Source of the DNA: Pullilachnospira sp963929535 | Lineage (GTDB): Bacteria > Bacillota > Clostridia > Lachnospirales > Lachnospiraceae | Assembly (NCBI GenBank): GCA_963929535.1 | Contig: CAWVIZ010000010.1 | Coordinates: 1 to 64,000 of the forward strand | Length of the DNA stretch: 64,000 nucleotides | Direction: 5' to 3' | Part shown: positions 33,043-41,852 of the stretch, one piece after another | How the letters are laid out: each line of letters starts with the position of its first letter | Position numbering within the stretch: position 1 is the stretch's first letter | Made by a program: the position numbers and the translations under genes | The notes under the pieces: model-generated | Seen by the model: only the letters and a program-made list of their open reading frames with translations | Told to the model about the DNA's origin: nothing | Databases searched by the model: none

Positions 33043-34401
33043 ATGAAGAAGTGTGGGAAGGAAGGGATTTTTAAGATTGCCGCGGTTCTGGCGGGAATAC
33101 TGGCTCTGACAGGAGGAGGGCTGGGGGTGCTGGCTTTGTTCGGCTGCGGAGAAAGGATCGCGGCCCGGGATCTGACGGAAGGTGTGCAGGCAGGATGGGA
33201 GTCTGAAGAAGAGCCGGATGAAGAAGTCCTGGAAGCCGGTGAGGAAGCGGATGCGGAAGACGGTGACAGCTGGGCGGAGGGGAAAAACAGTCCGGAAAGT
33301 CAGACTGTGATGGAATTCGCAGTGAAGCTGCTGCAGGAGAGTATGGGACAGCGGGAGAATATCCTGATCTCCCCGGCATCTATGATAAGTGCGCTGGGGA
33401 TGACTGCCAATGGGGCCAGAGGAGAAACTCTGGAAGAGATGGAGGCAGTGATGGGAAGTCCGGTGCAGGAGCTGAATGGCTTTCTGGGAAACTGGAGGGA
33501 GAAGATCCGGCAGGAGGAAATCCAGTCAGTGCATCTGGCTAATTCCATCTGGTTCCGGGACGATGGACAGATGGAGCTGTGTCCGGAGTTCCTCCGGACC
33601 AATGCGGATTATTACGATGCGGCTCTGTACGGGGCTCCTTTCGATGATTCCACAGTGCGGGACATCAATCGCTGGGTCAGGCAGGAGACAGACGGAATGA
33701 TCGGGGAGATCCTGGATGAGATCCCTCCGGATGCGGTGATGTATCTGGCAAATGCCCTCGCCTTTGAGCAGGAGTGGCAGAAGAATTATACGGATACTCA
33801 GGTAAAAGACGGGACATTTACCGGAGAAAATGGGGAGGCGCAGGCTGTGGAGATGATGTATTCCACGGAGTATGAATACCTGGAGGACCAGAATGCCTGC
33901 GGACTGGTAAAATATTACAGCGGCGGAGAGTACGCATTTGCGGCGCTTCTTCCCGATGAAGGGACAGCGCTGAAGGAATATGTAGGGAATCTGACAGGAG
34001 CGCGGCTGGCGGAGCTTCTGGAGAACAGCAGGGAGGTCACGGTCCATGCGGCAATTCCCCAATTTGAGACGGAATGCGGTCTGGATATGAAAGATACGCT
34101 GAGCAAACTGGGAATGAGGAAGGCATTTGCCCCGGACGCGGATTTTTCGGGAATGGGAACGTACGATGGATGGGGGCTCTATATTGGAAGAATCCTGCAT
34201 AAGACTTACATCCAGGTGGACCGGGAGGGAACCAGGGCGGGAGCGGCTTCCGTTGTGGAATCCCTGTCGGGAAGCAGTGCCGGAGACGATCCGGAAGAGC
34301 CGAAGACAGTATACCTGGACCGGCCGTTTCTCTATATGATCTTTGACTGCGGGACCAGAATGCCGCTGTTTCTGGGGATGATGGAGTCTGTGGAAGGATA
34401 G
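33043..34401 (+). CDS. Serpin family lipoprotein (protease inhibitor)
   Basis: A 452-residue serpin. The start at 33043 is spaced six bases from GGAGGG; an ATG at 33037 overlaps the site. A hydrophobic signal ends in LFGC (about residues 27-30), a likely lipobox, followed by an acidic linker (about 40-80). The serpin fold covers about 85-452: NILISPASMISALGMTANGARGETLEEM, ANSIWFRD, YLANALAFEQEWQ, and the reactive-centre hinge EGTRAGAASVV (about 395-405), close to the inhibitory consensus EGTEAAAAT. The exposed loop runs through SLSGSSAGDDPEEPK; its P1 residue cannot be fixed. Expected to be displayed on the cell surface and to trap serine or cysteine proteases. Confidence 0.92.
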   Translation: MKKCGKEGIFKIAAVLAGILALTGGGLGVLALFGCGERIAARDLTEGVQAGWESEEEPDEEVLEAGEEADAEDGDSWAEGKNSPESQTVMEFAVKLLQESMGQRENILISPASMISALGMTANGARGETLEEMEAVMGSPVQELNGFLGNWREKIRQEEIQSVHLANSIWFRDDGQMELCPEFLRTNADYYDAALYGAPFDDSTVRDINRWVRQETDGMIGEILDEIPPDAVMYLANALAFEQEWQKNYTDTQVKDGTFTGENGEAQAVEMMYSTEYEYLEDQNACGLVKYYSGGEYAFAALLPDEGTALKEYVGNLTGARLAELLENSREVTVHAAIPQFETECGLDMKDTLSKLGMRKAFAPDADFSGMGTYDGWGLYIGRILHKTYIQVDREGTRAGAASVVESLSGSSAGDDPEEPKTVYLDRPFLYMIFDCGTRMPLFLGMMESVEG

Positions 34402-34409
34402 AGGTCAGC

Positions 34410-34455
34410 AGGGCCCGGAGAAGATACAGCTGACGAGGTATCTTCTCCGGGCCCT
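34410..34455. terminator. Long hairpin after serpin
   Basis: AGGGCCCGGAGAAGATAC (34410-34427) pairs perfectly with 34438-34455. There is no T run; it lies between convergent genes and could stop transcription from both sides. Confidence 0.6.
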
Positions 34456-34504
34456 GCGTATGCATCAGGTCTGAGATGGCAGGACAGATATCCGATGACG
34501 GACG

Positions 34505-34681
34505 TCATTTCCAATGATCATCAGGACCGCCCCCTCGCCTTTCTTTATCCCATTCCCGCAGTGCGGCTTTTACCGCTTTTTTGATAACGAAGTAAGCGAT
34601 CACTGATACGATGGCAACTTCGATCACAAACCGGATCAATACACTGATGTACGCTAAAATGAGACCTGCATTTGCCGCCAT
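34505..34681 (-). CDS. Small single-helix membrane protein
   Basis: A 58-residue protein starting MAANAGLILAYISVLIRFV. Residues about 7-33 are hydrophobic and should cross the membrane; the tail (KKAVKAALREWDKERRGGG, then PDDHWK) is charged. The ATG at 34681 is preceded by GAGGGGGAAATTTT on the minus strand, a good ribosome-binding site. It lies directly downstream, in the same direction, of the four-unit leader-repeat array starting at 35022, whose open frame overlaps its start by 28 bases. I do not recognise a family. Confidence 0.7.
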   Translation of the reverse strand: MAANAGLILAYISVLIRFVIEVAIVSVIAYFVIKKAVKAALREWDKERRGGGPDDHWK

Positions 34682-34698
34682 AAAATTTCCCCCTCTCT

Positions 34699-35049
34699 TA
34701 TGCCGCCGCCAGAGGCTGCGGCAGTCATTCGCCGTTCGTCCGGAGCAAGCTCAGCTAGCTCCGACTCTCTTTCGCTCATGATGCCGCCGCCAGAGGCTGC
34801 GGCAGTCATTCGCCGTTCGTCCGGAGCAAGCTCAGCTAGCTCCGACTCTCTTTCGCTCATGATGCCGCCGCCAGAGGCTGCGGCAGTCATTCGCCGTTCG
34901 TCTGGAGCAAGCTGAGCTAGCTCCGACTCTCTTTCGCTCATGATGCCGCCGCCAGAGGCAGCGGCAGTCATTCGCCGTTCGTCCGGAACAAGCTCAGTTT
35001 GCTCCGACTCTCTTTCGCTCATTATATCATAGAATTGGAAAATTCTCAA
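34699..35049 (-). promoter_or_regulatory. Promoter-linked leader repeat, locus 3 (4 exact tandem units)
   Basis: Minus-strand promoter TTGAGA (35049-35044), 17 bases, TATAAT (35026-35021) with a TGA extension, fused to GAGCGAAAG. Four contiguous 81-base units start at 35022, 34941, 34860 and 34779. The unit closest to the promoter is the most diverged; the others are nearly identical. The open frame reads MSERESELAELAPDERRMT... every 27 residues and stops at 34654, inside the downstream small membrane-protein gene. Confidence 0.65.
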
Positions 35050-35187
35050 TTTTCAGGGGCTCCATTTTGAAATTTTTCTGCAATATTTTGCGCTTCAAAC
35101 TTTACTGTCACAAATTTCGGCGATCCGGATGTCAGCAAAAGGATGCGCGGGGATGTTCGGAGTTATCTGAGACGGGCTGTTTCTCTG

Positions 35188-35217
35188 TTCCTGCGGGCAA
35201 TGAGCCAGGGGAACGTG
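35188..35217 (+). repeat. Short dispersed motif GGGCAATGAGCCA, copy 3
   Basis: TTCCTGCGGGCAATGAGCCA and the next ten bases resemble 5057-5086 and the reverse complement of 12711-12740. Confidence 0.4.
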
Positions 35218-35251
35218 CCTGTATGGCCATTGAAGCCGGGGAGATATTTTG

Positions 35252-35280
35252 TTGGCATTTGGGAAAAATTGTGCTATAAT
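35252..35280 (+). promoter_or_regulatory. Promoter of HAD-topoisomerase operon
   Basis: TTGGCA (35252-35257), 17 bases, TATAAT (35275-35280). Confidence 0.75.
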
Positions 35281-35368
35281 AGCGGCAGTTTTGTCAAAAA
35301 ACCAAAATGACCATCCGGCCTGGAGCAGGGTGGTCAGCCGATCCAAACAACAGAAAGGGGAATGAAGG

Positions 35369-36190
35369 ATGGAGCTGAAACTGGCAGCGATCGATCTGGA
35401 CGGAACGCTTTTGCGGGAGGACTGTACCATTTCCGAAAAAAACAGAAACGCCATTCTTGCAGCTATGGAAAAGGGCTGTCTGGTGGTGCCTTCCACGGGC
35501 CGGGGCTATCGGAATACCCGGTTTGTGCTGAGAGAATTTCCGGTAATGCCTTACTATGTGAATGCCAATGGAACCACGGTTACCCGGGGAAATCCGGAGG
35601 AAGCTCTGTTTTCCTGCACGATTCCCTATGAAAGCGGCTGTGCCATCTACCGGATGGCCCGGGAATACCGGACATTTATTGAACTGTATCACGGTCTGGA
35701 TGCCTATGATTCCAGAGAAGGCTGTGAAAATCTTTTCAGAAGCGGTGTGATGGAAGCCTACTGCCGCCAGCTTCTGAAAACAAATATTCACCTGGAAAAT
35801 CTGGATGATTTTGTGATAAAAGAGAAACACTTAATCAGTAAGTTCCATATTGTATGTGTTTCTCTTGAGGAAAAGCAGGAGCTGATGGACAGGCTTTCCC
35901 GGCTGCCGGGAGTGTACCCCATTTCCACTGCCTCCCATAACATTGAGATCGCGGATACCCACTGGAGCAAAAGGGACGGACTGGCCTGGCTGTGCGAGCG
36001 GATCGGCATCCGTCCGGAGGAGGTTCTGGCCATCGGCGACAGTGACAACGATTATGAACAGATCCGCTGGGCCGGCGTGGGCGCGGCCGTGAAGAACGCC
36101 TCTGCCAGAGTAAGGGAAGGGGCGGATGTGGTAGTGGGCTCCAATGAGGAAGACGGGGTGGCCCAGGCTCTGGAGCAATTCGTGTTATGA
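35369..36190 (+). CDS. Cof-type HAD-IIB family phosphatase
   Basis: A 273-residue haloacid-dehalogenase hydrolase. Motif 1 is AIDLDGTLL (nucleophile Asp about residue 9), motif 2 PSTGRGYR, and motifs 3/4 the C-terminal SKRDGLAWL and AIGDSDNDYEQI (about 225-236). The long cap between them is of the C2B type seen in YidA/Cof sugar-phosphate and flavin-phosphate phosphatases. The natural substrate is unknown. It lies 14 bases before the topoisomerase B subunit gene and is probably cotranscribed with it. Confidence 0.92.
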   Translation: MELKLAAIDLDGTLLREDCTISEKNRNAILAAMEKGCLVVPSTGRGYRNTRFVLREFPVMPYYVNANGTTVTRGNPEEALFSCTIPYESGCAIYRMAREYRTFIELYHGLDAYDSREGCENLFRSGVMEAYCRQLLKTNIHLENLDDFVIKEKHLISKFHIVCVSLEEKQELMDRLSRLPGVYPISTASHNIEIADTHWSKRDGLAWLCERIGIRPEEVLAIGDSDNDYEQIRWAGVGAAVKNASARVREGADVVVGSNEEDGVAQALEQFVL

Positions 36191-36204
36191 AAGGATTTTG
36201 ATAT

Positions 36205-38127
36205 ATGGCAAAGAAAAATACGTATGATGCCAGCAGTATTTCCGTGCTGGAAGGTCTGGAGGCGGTGCGGAAGCGGCCGGGGATGTATATCGGCAGCGTG
36301 TCCCGGAAGGGACTGAATCATCTGATCTATGAGATCGTGGACAATGCGGTGGACGAGCATCTGGCAGGCTTCTGCGACTATATTCAGGTGATCCTGGAGG
36401 CGGACGGTTCCTGCACCGTGACGGATAATGGCCGGGGAATTCCGGTGGGGATGCATGAAAAAGGGATGTCCGCGGAACGCCTGGTGTTTACCACCCTCCA
36501 TGCGGGAGGAAAATTTGACGATTCTGTATACAAAACCAGCGGTGGCCTCCACGGAGTGGGTTCCTCTGTGGTAAACGCCCTTTCCACCTGGCTGGATGTG
36601 AAAGTAAGTCTGGACGGCTGGATCCATCACGATCACTATGAGAGGGGGATCCCCACCATAGAGCTGGAGGATGGGCTGCTGCCGAAGCTGGGGAGGACAA
36701 AGGAGACAGGAACCTGTATTTCCTTCCTGCCGGATCCGGAGATTTTTGAAAAGACCCGGTTCGGTGAAGCGGATGTGAAAAGCCGTCTCCACGAGACAGC
36801 CTATCTGAATCCCAGGCTTACCATTCACTTTGAGGACCGGCGGCTGGCGGAGCCGGAGATCATCGATTACCATGAGCCGGATGGCATCGTGGGATTTGTG
36901 CGGGATCTGAATAAGAAAAAAGAGGCGCTCCATGAGCCGGTGTATTTTTCCGGGGAGAGTGACGGGATCGCGGTGGAGTGCGCTTTTCAGTATGTAAATG
37001 AATTTCATGAGAATGTTCTGGGCTTCTGCAACAATATCTATAACGCGGAAGGCGGTACTCATCTCACCGGTTTCAAAACCACCTTTACCAATGTGATGAA
37101 CAATTATGCCAGAGAGCTGGGGATCCTGAAGGAGAAGGATACCAATTTCACCGGAGCGGATATCCGCAACGGCATGACGGCGGTGGTGTCCATCAAGCAT
37201 CCGGCCCCCCGTTTTGAGGGACAGACCAAGACGAAGCTGGATAACCAGGATGCGGCCAAGGCTGCCAGCAAGGTGACGGGGGATGAGATCGTCCTGTATT
37301 TTGACAGAAATCTGGAAACGCTGAAAGCGGTGCTGTCCTGTGCGGAAAAGTCCGCCAAGATCCGGAAAACCGAGGAGAAAGCCAAGACAAATCTGCTGAC
37401 CAAACAGAAATACTCCTTTGATTCCAACGGAAAGCTGGCCAACTGCGAGAAACGGGATCCCTCGGTATGCGAGATCTTTATCGTGGAGGGAGATTCCGCC
37501 GGAGGTTCTGCCAAGATGGGAAGGGACCGGAGCTTCCAGGCCATCCTGCCTATCCGGGGAAAGATCCTGAACGTGGAGAAGGCTACCATTGACAAGGTGC
37601 TGGCCAACGCGGAGATCAAGGCCATGATCAATGCCTTCGGCTGCGGATTTTCAGAAGGGTACGGCAATGATTTTGACATCACCAAGCTGCGTTATGACAA
37701 GATCATCATCATGGCGGATGCGGATGTGGACGGCGCCCATATCTCCACTTTGCTGCTGACCCTGTTTTACCGGTTTATGCCGGAACTGATCTATGAGGGC
37801 CATGTGTATATCGCCATGCCGCCGCTGTACAAGGCCATCCCTGCCAAGGGGAAGGAAGAGTATCTGTATGATGACAAAGCGCTGGAGCGTTACCGGAAGA
37901 CCCATAAAGGATCCTTTACCCTGCAGCGGTATAAGGGACTGGGGGAGATGGACGCCCAGCAGCTCTGGGAGACAACGCTGGATCCCAAAACCAGATATTT
38001 AAAACGGGTGGAGATCGAAGATGCCAGAATGGCCTCCGATGTGACAGAGGTGCTGATGGGGACGGAGGTTCCGCCCCGGAAGGCGTTTATCTATCAGCAT
38101 GCCCAGGATGCCCAGCTGGATGTATAG
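36205..38127 (+). CDS. parE: Type IIA DNA topoisomerase subunit B (ParE/GyrB-like)
   Basis: A 640-residue ATPase subunit. The GHKL ATP site is EIVDNAVDEHLAG with TDNGRGIPVG and the lid KTSGGLHGVGSSVVNALS. The TOPRIM domain has EIFIVEGDSAGGSAKMGRDR (about 421-440) and the metal triad IIMADADVDGAHI (about 502-514). It pairs with the A subunit that follows 40 bases later. The pair is not next to recF/dnaN, and the A subunit lacks the gyrase-specific box, so I favour topoisomerase IV or the additional topoisomerase found in Lachnospiraceae over gyrase. Confidence 0.9.
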   Translation: MAKKNTYDASSISVLEGLEAVRKRPGMYIGSVSRKGLNHLIYEIVDNAVDEHLAGFCDYIQVILEADGSCTVTDNGRGIPVGMHEKGMSAERLVFTTLHAGGKFDDSVYKTSGGLHGVGSSVVNALSTWLDVKVSLDGWIHHDHYERGIPTIELEDGLLPKLGRTKETGTCISFLPDPEIFEKTRFGEADVKSRLHETAYLNPRLTIHFEDRRLAEPEIIDYHEPDGIVGFVRDLNKKKEALHEPVYFSGESDGIAVECAFQYVNEFHENVLGFCNNIYNAEGGTHLTGFKTTFTNVMNNYARELGILKEKDTNFTGADIRNGMTAVVSIKHPAPRFEGQTKTKLDNQDAAKAASKVTGDEIVLYFDRNLETLKAVLSCAEKSAKIRKTEEKAKTNLLTKQKYSFDSNGKLANCEKRDPSVCEIFIVEGDSAGGSAKMGRDRSFQAILPIRGKILNVEKATIDKVLANAEIKAMINAFGCGFSEGYGNDFDITKLRYDKIIIMADADVDGAHISTLLLTLFYRFMPELIYEGHVYIAMPPLYKAIPAKGKEEYLYDDKALERYRKTHKGSFTLQRYKGLGEMDAQQLWETTLDPKTRYLKRVEIEDARMASDVTEVLMGTEVPPRKAFIYQHAQDAQLDV

Positions 38128-38166
38128 GGGATATTCCGGCAGGTTTTGTGAAAAATGGAGGAATTT

Positions 38167-40407
38167 ATGGAAGAACAGATTATCCGGACCGACTATTCGG
38201 AGGTCATGCAGAAATCTTATATTGATTATGCCATGAGCGTTATCATTTCCCGGGCCCTTCCCGATGTGCGGGACGGACTGAAGCCGGTGCAGCGGAGAAC
38301 CCTGTATGATATGTACGAGCTGGGGATCCGGTGGGACCGCCCGTTCCGTAAGTGCGCCCGTATCGTGGGAGACACTATGGGAAAATACCATCCCCACGGA
38401 GACAGTTCCATCTACGAGGCGCTGGTGGTGATGGCTCAGGACTTCAAAAAAGGACAGGCGCTGGTGGAAGGCCATGGGAATTTCGGTTCCATCGAAGGGG
38501 ACGGAGCGGCGGCCATGCGTTATACCGAAGCCCGGCTCCAGAAGATCACCCAGGAAGTCTATCTAAGCGATATGGACAAAGGTGTGGTGGATTTTGTGCC
38601 CAACTTTGACGAGACGGAGAAAGAGCCGGTGGTGCTGCCCGTCCGGGTTCCCAATCTGCTGTTAAACGGCGCGGACGGTATTGCTGTCGGCATGGCCACC
38701 AGCATTCCGCCTCATAATCTGGGAGAGCTGGCGGATGCGGTCAGGGCTTATATGAAGAACAACGACATCACCGTGAAGGGACTGATGCGGTACCTGAAGG
38801 GACCGGATTTCCCCACGGGAGGAATCGTTACCAACAAGGACGAGCTGCTGAATATCTATGAGACGGGAACCGGAAAGATCCGGATCCGGGGCCGGGTAGA
38901 GGTGGAAAAAGGAAAGGGCGGAAGGCTTTTCCTGGTGATCACCGAGATCCCCTACCCCATGGTGGGGGCCAATATCGGAAAATTCCTCAACGATGTGGCG
39001 GCTCTGGTGGAAACCCGCAAAACCACGGATATCGTGGATATTTCCAACCAGTCTTCCAAGGAGGGGATCCGCATCGTGCTGGAGCTGAAGCGGGGAGCGG
39101 ATGTGGAGCAGCTGAAGAATCTGCTGTACAAGAAAACCCGTCTGGAGGATACCTTCGGGGTAAATATGCTGGCAGTGGCCGACGGCAGGCCGGAGACGCT
39201 CAGCTTAAAGCAGATCATCGAGCACCATGTGGACTTCCGGTTTGAGATCTGCACCAGAAAATACAGGACCATGCTGGATAAGGAGCTGGAGAAAAAAGAG
39301 GTGCAGGAGGGGCTGATCAAGGCCTGCGACGTTATCGACCTGATCATCGAGATCCTCAGGGGCAGCAAAAACCAGAAGCAGGTGAAGGACTGTCTGGTGA
39401 GAGGGATCACGGAGGGAATCCGCTTCAAGTCCAGAACCAATGAACGGGCGGCAAAGAAGCTGCAGTTTACGGAACGGCAGGCCACGGCGATCCTGGAGAT
39501 GCGTCTGTACCGGCTGATCGGCCTGGAAATCGACGCTCTGATGGCGGAGCACGAGACTACGCTGAAGAATATCGCCAGGTATGAGGATATCCTCAACAAC
39601 TACGACTCCATGGCGGAGGTGATCATGGAGGATCTGGAACGGATCAAGAAGGAGTACGGCAGAAAGCGCCGTACCTCCATTGAAAATGCCCAGGAGATCG
39701 TCTGGGAGGAGAAGAAGATCCAGGAGACAGAGCTGTATTTCCTGATGGATCGGTTCGGCTACTGCAAGACCATCGACAAGGCGGCCTATGAGCGGAACCG
39801 GGAGGCAGTGCATAATGAATTCAAATACGCGTTCGCCTGCATGAATACGGATAAGATCTGTATATTCACCGATAAGGGACAGATGCATACCGTGAAGGTC
39901 CTGGATATTCCCTTTGGAAAATTCCGGGATAAGGGAACGCCCATCGACAATCTCAGCAATTATTCCAGCGCCCAGGAACTGATGATCTTTGTGGCCAGTA
40001 TGGAGATGGTGAAAAATTCCCAGATGATGTTTGTGACCCGGTCCGGTATGACAAAGCGGGTGGAAGGAGCGGAATTTGACGTGGTGAAGCGCACCATCGC
40101 GGCCACCAAGCTGGCGGACGGGGACGCCCTGATCCTGGCGCAGCCCTGCGACGCGCCGGATTCGGTGGTGCTGCAGAGCCATGAAGGGTATTTCCTGAAG
40201 TTCGCCAAAGAGGAAGTGCCGGTGCAGAAGAAGGCGGCGCTGGGTGTGCGGGGCATGAAGCTGTCCCAGGGGGACAGCCTGGAGCATGCGTATCTGCTGG
40301 AGGCCAGAATGGAGTACGCCATTACCTACAGAGAAAAAAGGATCGTCCTCAACAGTAAGATCCGGATGGGAAAACGGGATACCAGGGGAACCAGGATCCG
40401 GGTGTGA
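38167..40407 (+). CDS. parC: Type IIA DNA topoisomerase subunit A (ParC/GyrA-like)
   Basis: A 746-residue breakage-reunion subunit. The ATG at 38167 lies five bases after GGAGG; the in-frame ATG at 38155 overlaps that site. The winged-helix region includes RALPDVRDGLKPVQRR and GDTMGKYHPHGDSSIYEAL (the usual quinolone-target loop). The catalytic tyrosine lies in AAMRYTEARL (about residue 120). The C-terminal beta-pinwheel is short and lacks the QRRGGKG gyrase box, so strand wrapping and negative supercoiling are not expected, as for ParC. Confidence 0.9.
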   Translation: MEEQIIRTDYSEVMQKSYIDYAMSVIISRALPDVRDGLKPVQRRTLYDMYELGIRWDRPFRKCARIVGDTMGKYHPHGDSSIYEALVVMAQDFKKGQALVEGHGNFGSIEGDGAAAMRYTEARLQKITQEVYLSDMDKGVVDFVPNFDETEKEPVVLPVRVPNLLLNGADGIAVGMATSIPPHNLGELADAVRAYMKNNDITVKGLMRYLKGPDFPTGGIVTNKDELLNIYETGTGKIRIRGRVEVEKGKGGRLFLVITEIPYPMVGANIGKFLNDVAALVETRKTTDIVDISNQSSKEGIRIVLELKRGADVEQLKNLLYKKTRLEDTFGVNMLAVADGRPETLSLKQIIEHHVDFRFEICTRKYRTMLDKELEKKEVQEGLIKACDVIDLIIEILRGSKNQKQVKDCLVRGITEGIRFKSRTNERAAKKLQFTERQATAILEMRLYRLIGLEIDALMAEHETTLKNIARYEDILNNYDSMAEVIMEDLERIKKEYGRKRRTSIENAQEIVWEEKKIQETELYFLMDRFGYCKTIDKAAYERNREAVHNEFKYAFACMNTDKICIFTDKGQMHTVKVLDIPFGKFRDKGTPIDNLSNYSSAQELMIFVASMEMVKNSQMMFVTRSGMTKRVEGAEFDVVKRTIAATKLADGDALILAQPCDAPDSVVLQSHEGYFLKFAKEEVPVQKKAALGVRGMKLSQGDSLEHAYLLEARMEYAITYREKRIVLNSKIRMGKRDTRGTRIRV

Positions 40408-40467
40408 CAATATTCGTGACAGGCTGCGGCTGACTGCTGCTGTGCGGCTTTGGGCCCTCACCTGCTG

Positions 40468-41604
40468 TCAGAGGAAGGAGGCCGGGAATCCCTGGACCCT
40501 CAGGTCCCGGGCGATGGCCTGCAGCTGGGGATAACAGTTTTCAAAAAAGATCCGGTAGCCCTCACAGAAATAATTCAGATATCCGGCCGGAGCGGATTCC
40601 ATGCGGCAGCGCATGCATCCGTTCCGGCATATTTTATGCCAGGGACAGGCGGTGCATTTTTGGGAGTGCTTCCGGGAGCTTTCCAGAAATCCCAGGCTTT
40701 CCCGGCGGGCATCCATGGCGGCGATGGTGTGGGTGCGGATATTTCCCAGGAGATATTCATCCAGCATGTAAAAGTCGCAGGGATAGATGTCTCCATTGGC
40801 TTCCGCCGCATACTGGATGCCGCAGATCCCCCGGTACTCGCAGGATTCCGGAAGGTATCCCAGCAGGCCTTCCAGGTAATTCTCAAACTGACGGATGCAG
40901 GGCTGGCAGCCTTTCCGGTAATCTTCGTACCAGCAGTGGAAAAGTTCCGTGAGGAACCTTCCGTAAAGTTGAGGCGTAAGAGAATATCCGTGTTTCCCGG
41001 GCTGTTCGTACAGGGGATCCAGACAGGGGATATACTGCTGGAAATCCCATCCCATTTCCCGGTAAAAGTGATAGATCCGGCGGATGTTTAGGGCAGTTTC
41101 TCTGTGCACCACCGTCAGGATGTTATACTCCACCCCGTATTCCTCCAGAAGCCCGATGCCGTCCAGAACCCGATCCCAGGTGGGAGCGCCGGAGGAAAAA
41201 CGCCGGTACCGGTCATGGGTGCTTCTGATGCCGTCTAAGGAGACCCCCACCAGAACGTGGTTCTGCCGGAAAAATTCGCACCACTTTCTGTCGATCAGGG
41301 TACCGTTGGTCTGAAAGCTGTACTGGAGGGAGATTCCCTCCCGGCTGCGGCGGGCGGCATATTCCACTGCCTGACGATAAAAATCCAGACCGGCCAGGGC
41401 AGGTTCTCCTCCCTGAAAGGAAATGGTACAGAGACCTTCCCCGTGGGAAAGCATTTTATCAATGATCATGCGCAGGGTATCCTGATCCATGATCCCGTAA
41501 TTTTTTCGATTTCTTTTTTCCTGTTCATCCCGGTAGAAGCAGTATTCGCATTTCATATTGCAGCTTCCGGAGACCGGCTTGATCATAACGCTGATGGGGG
41601 GCAT
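40468..41604 (-). CDS. Anaerobic sulfatase maturase (radical SAM / SPASM)
   Basis: A 378-residue anSME-type enzyme that oxidises an active-site cysteine or serine of sulfatases to formylglycine without oxygen. The SAM cluster motif is CNMKCEYC (residues 15-22); TISFQGGEPALAG is the GGEP motif. The C-terminal SPASM region supplies the cysteines for two further clusters (CEYRGICG, CDFY, CTACPWHKICRNGCMRC). Its presumed client sulfatase, with a CTPSR site, is transcribed divergently 250 bases away. Its promoter carries the leader repeat at 41680-41791. Confidence 0.94.
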   Translation of the reverse strand: MPPISVMIKPVSGSCNMKCEYCFYRDEQEKRNRKNYGIMDQDTLRMIIDKMLSHGEGLCTISFQGGEPALAGLDFYRQAVEYAARRSREGISLQYSFQTNGTLIDRKWCEFFRQNHVLVGVSLDGIRSTHDRYRRFSSGAPTWDRVLDGIGLLEEYGVEYNILTVVHRETALNIRRIYHFYREMGWDFQQYIPCLDPLYEQPGKHGYSLTPQLYGRFLTELFHCWYEDYRKGCQPCIRQFENYLEGLLGYLPESCEYRGICGIQYAAEANGDIYPCDFYMLDEYLLGNIRTHTIAAMDARRESLGFLESSRKHSQKCTACPWHKICRNGCMRCRMESAPAGYLNYFCEGYRIFFENCYPQLQAIARDLRVQGFPASFL

Positions 41605-41679
41605 AGTGTCTTTCCTTTCTGGTTTCCGTGTGGTCAGTCCCCGCCGGCAGTCAGCCGGGCGGACATTTTCTGGATGGTC

Positions 41680-41791
41680 TTATTACTTCACAGGCTCCGC
41701 CTGTGAATAACATTTGCCGTTCGCCTGGAGCAAGCTTAGCTTTCTCCGGCTCTCTTTCGCTCATTATACAACCTGGTTTACAGAGGGACAA
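41680..41791 (-). promoter_or_regulatory. Promoter-linked leader repeat, locus 4 (upstream of sulfatase maturase)
   Basis: Minus-strand TTGTCC (41791-41786), 17 bases, TATAAT (41768-41763), fused to GAGCGAAAG. One 84-base unit ends in the perfect hairpin 2 TTCACAGGC/GCCTGTGAA (41687-41707). Compared with locus 1 this hairpin has a G-C pair replaced by A-T on both sides. The open frame stops at 41651, 46 bases before the maturase start. Confidence 0.68.
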
Positions 41792-41805
41792 GCGTGCTTT
41801 ATAAT
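41777..41805 (+). promoter_or_regulatory. Sulfatase promoter
   Basis: TTTACA (41777-41782), 17 bases, TATAAT (41800-41805). It overlaps the divergent maturase promoter, so the two probably affect each other. Confidence 0.7.
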
Positions 41806-41852
41806 GGAAGAAAAGACGGAGTGCAGACCAAAAGAAAGTGAGCAAAGAGATC

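Larger units (their letters stand above)
34682..35368. other. Divergent intergenic region with leader-repeat array and HAD promoter
   Basis: Contains the minus-strand leader-repeat array and its promoter (34699-35049), about 130 bases with no recognised feature, a short dispersed motif (35188-35217) and the promoter of the HAD phosphatase gene (35252-35280). No other gene is supported. Confidence 0.6.

Noticed and set aside
36205..40407. Assignment of the topoisomerase pair as DNA gyrase
   Set aside because: The A subunit lacks the QRRGGKG box and has a short C-terminal domain, and the pair is not near replication-origin genes; ParE/ParC-like is the better call.
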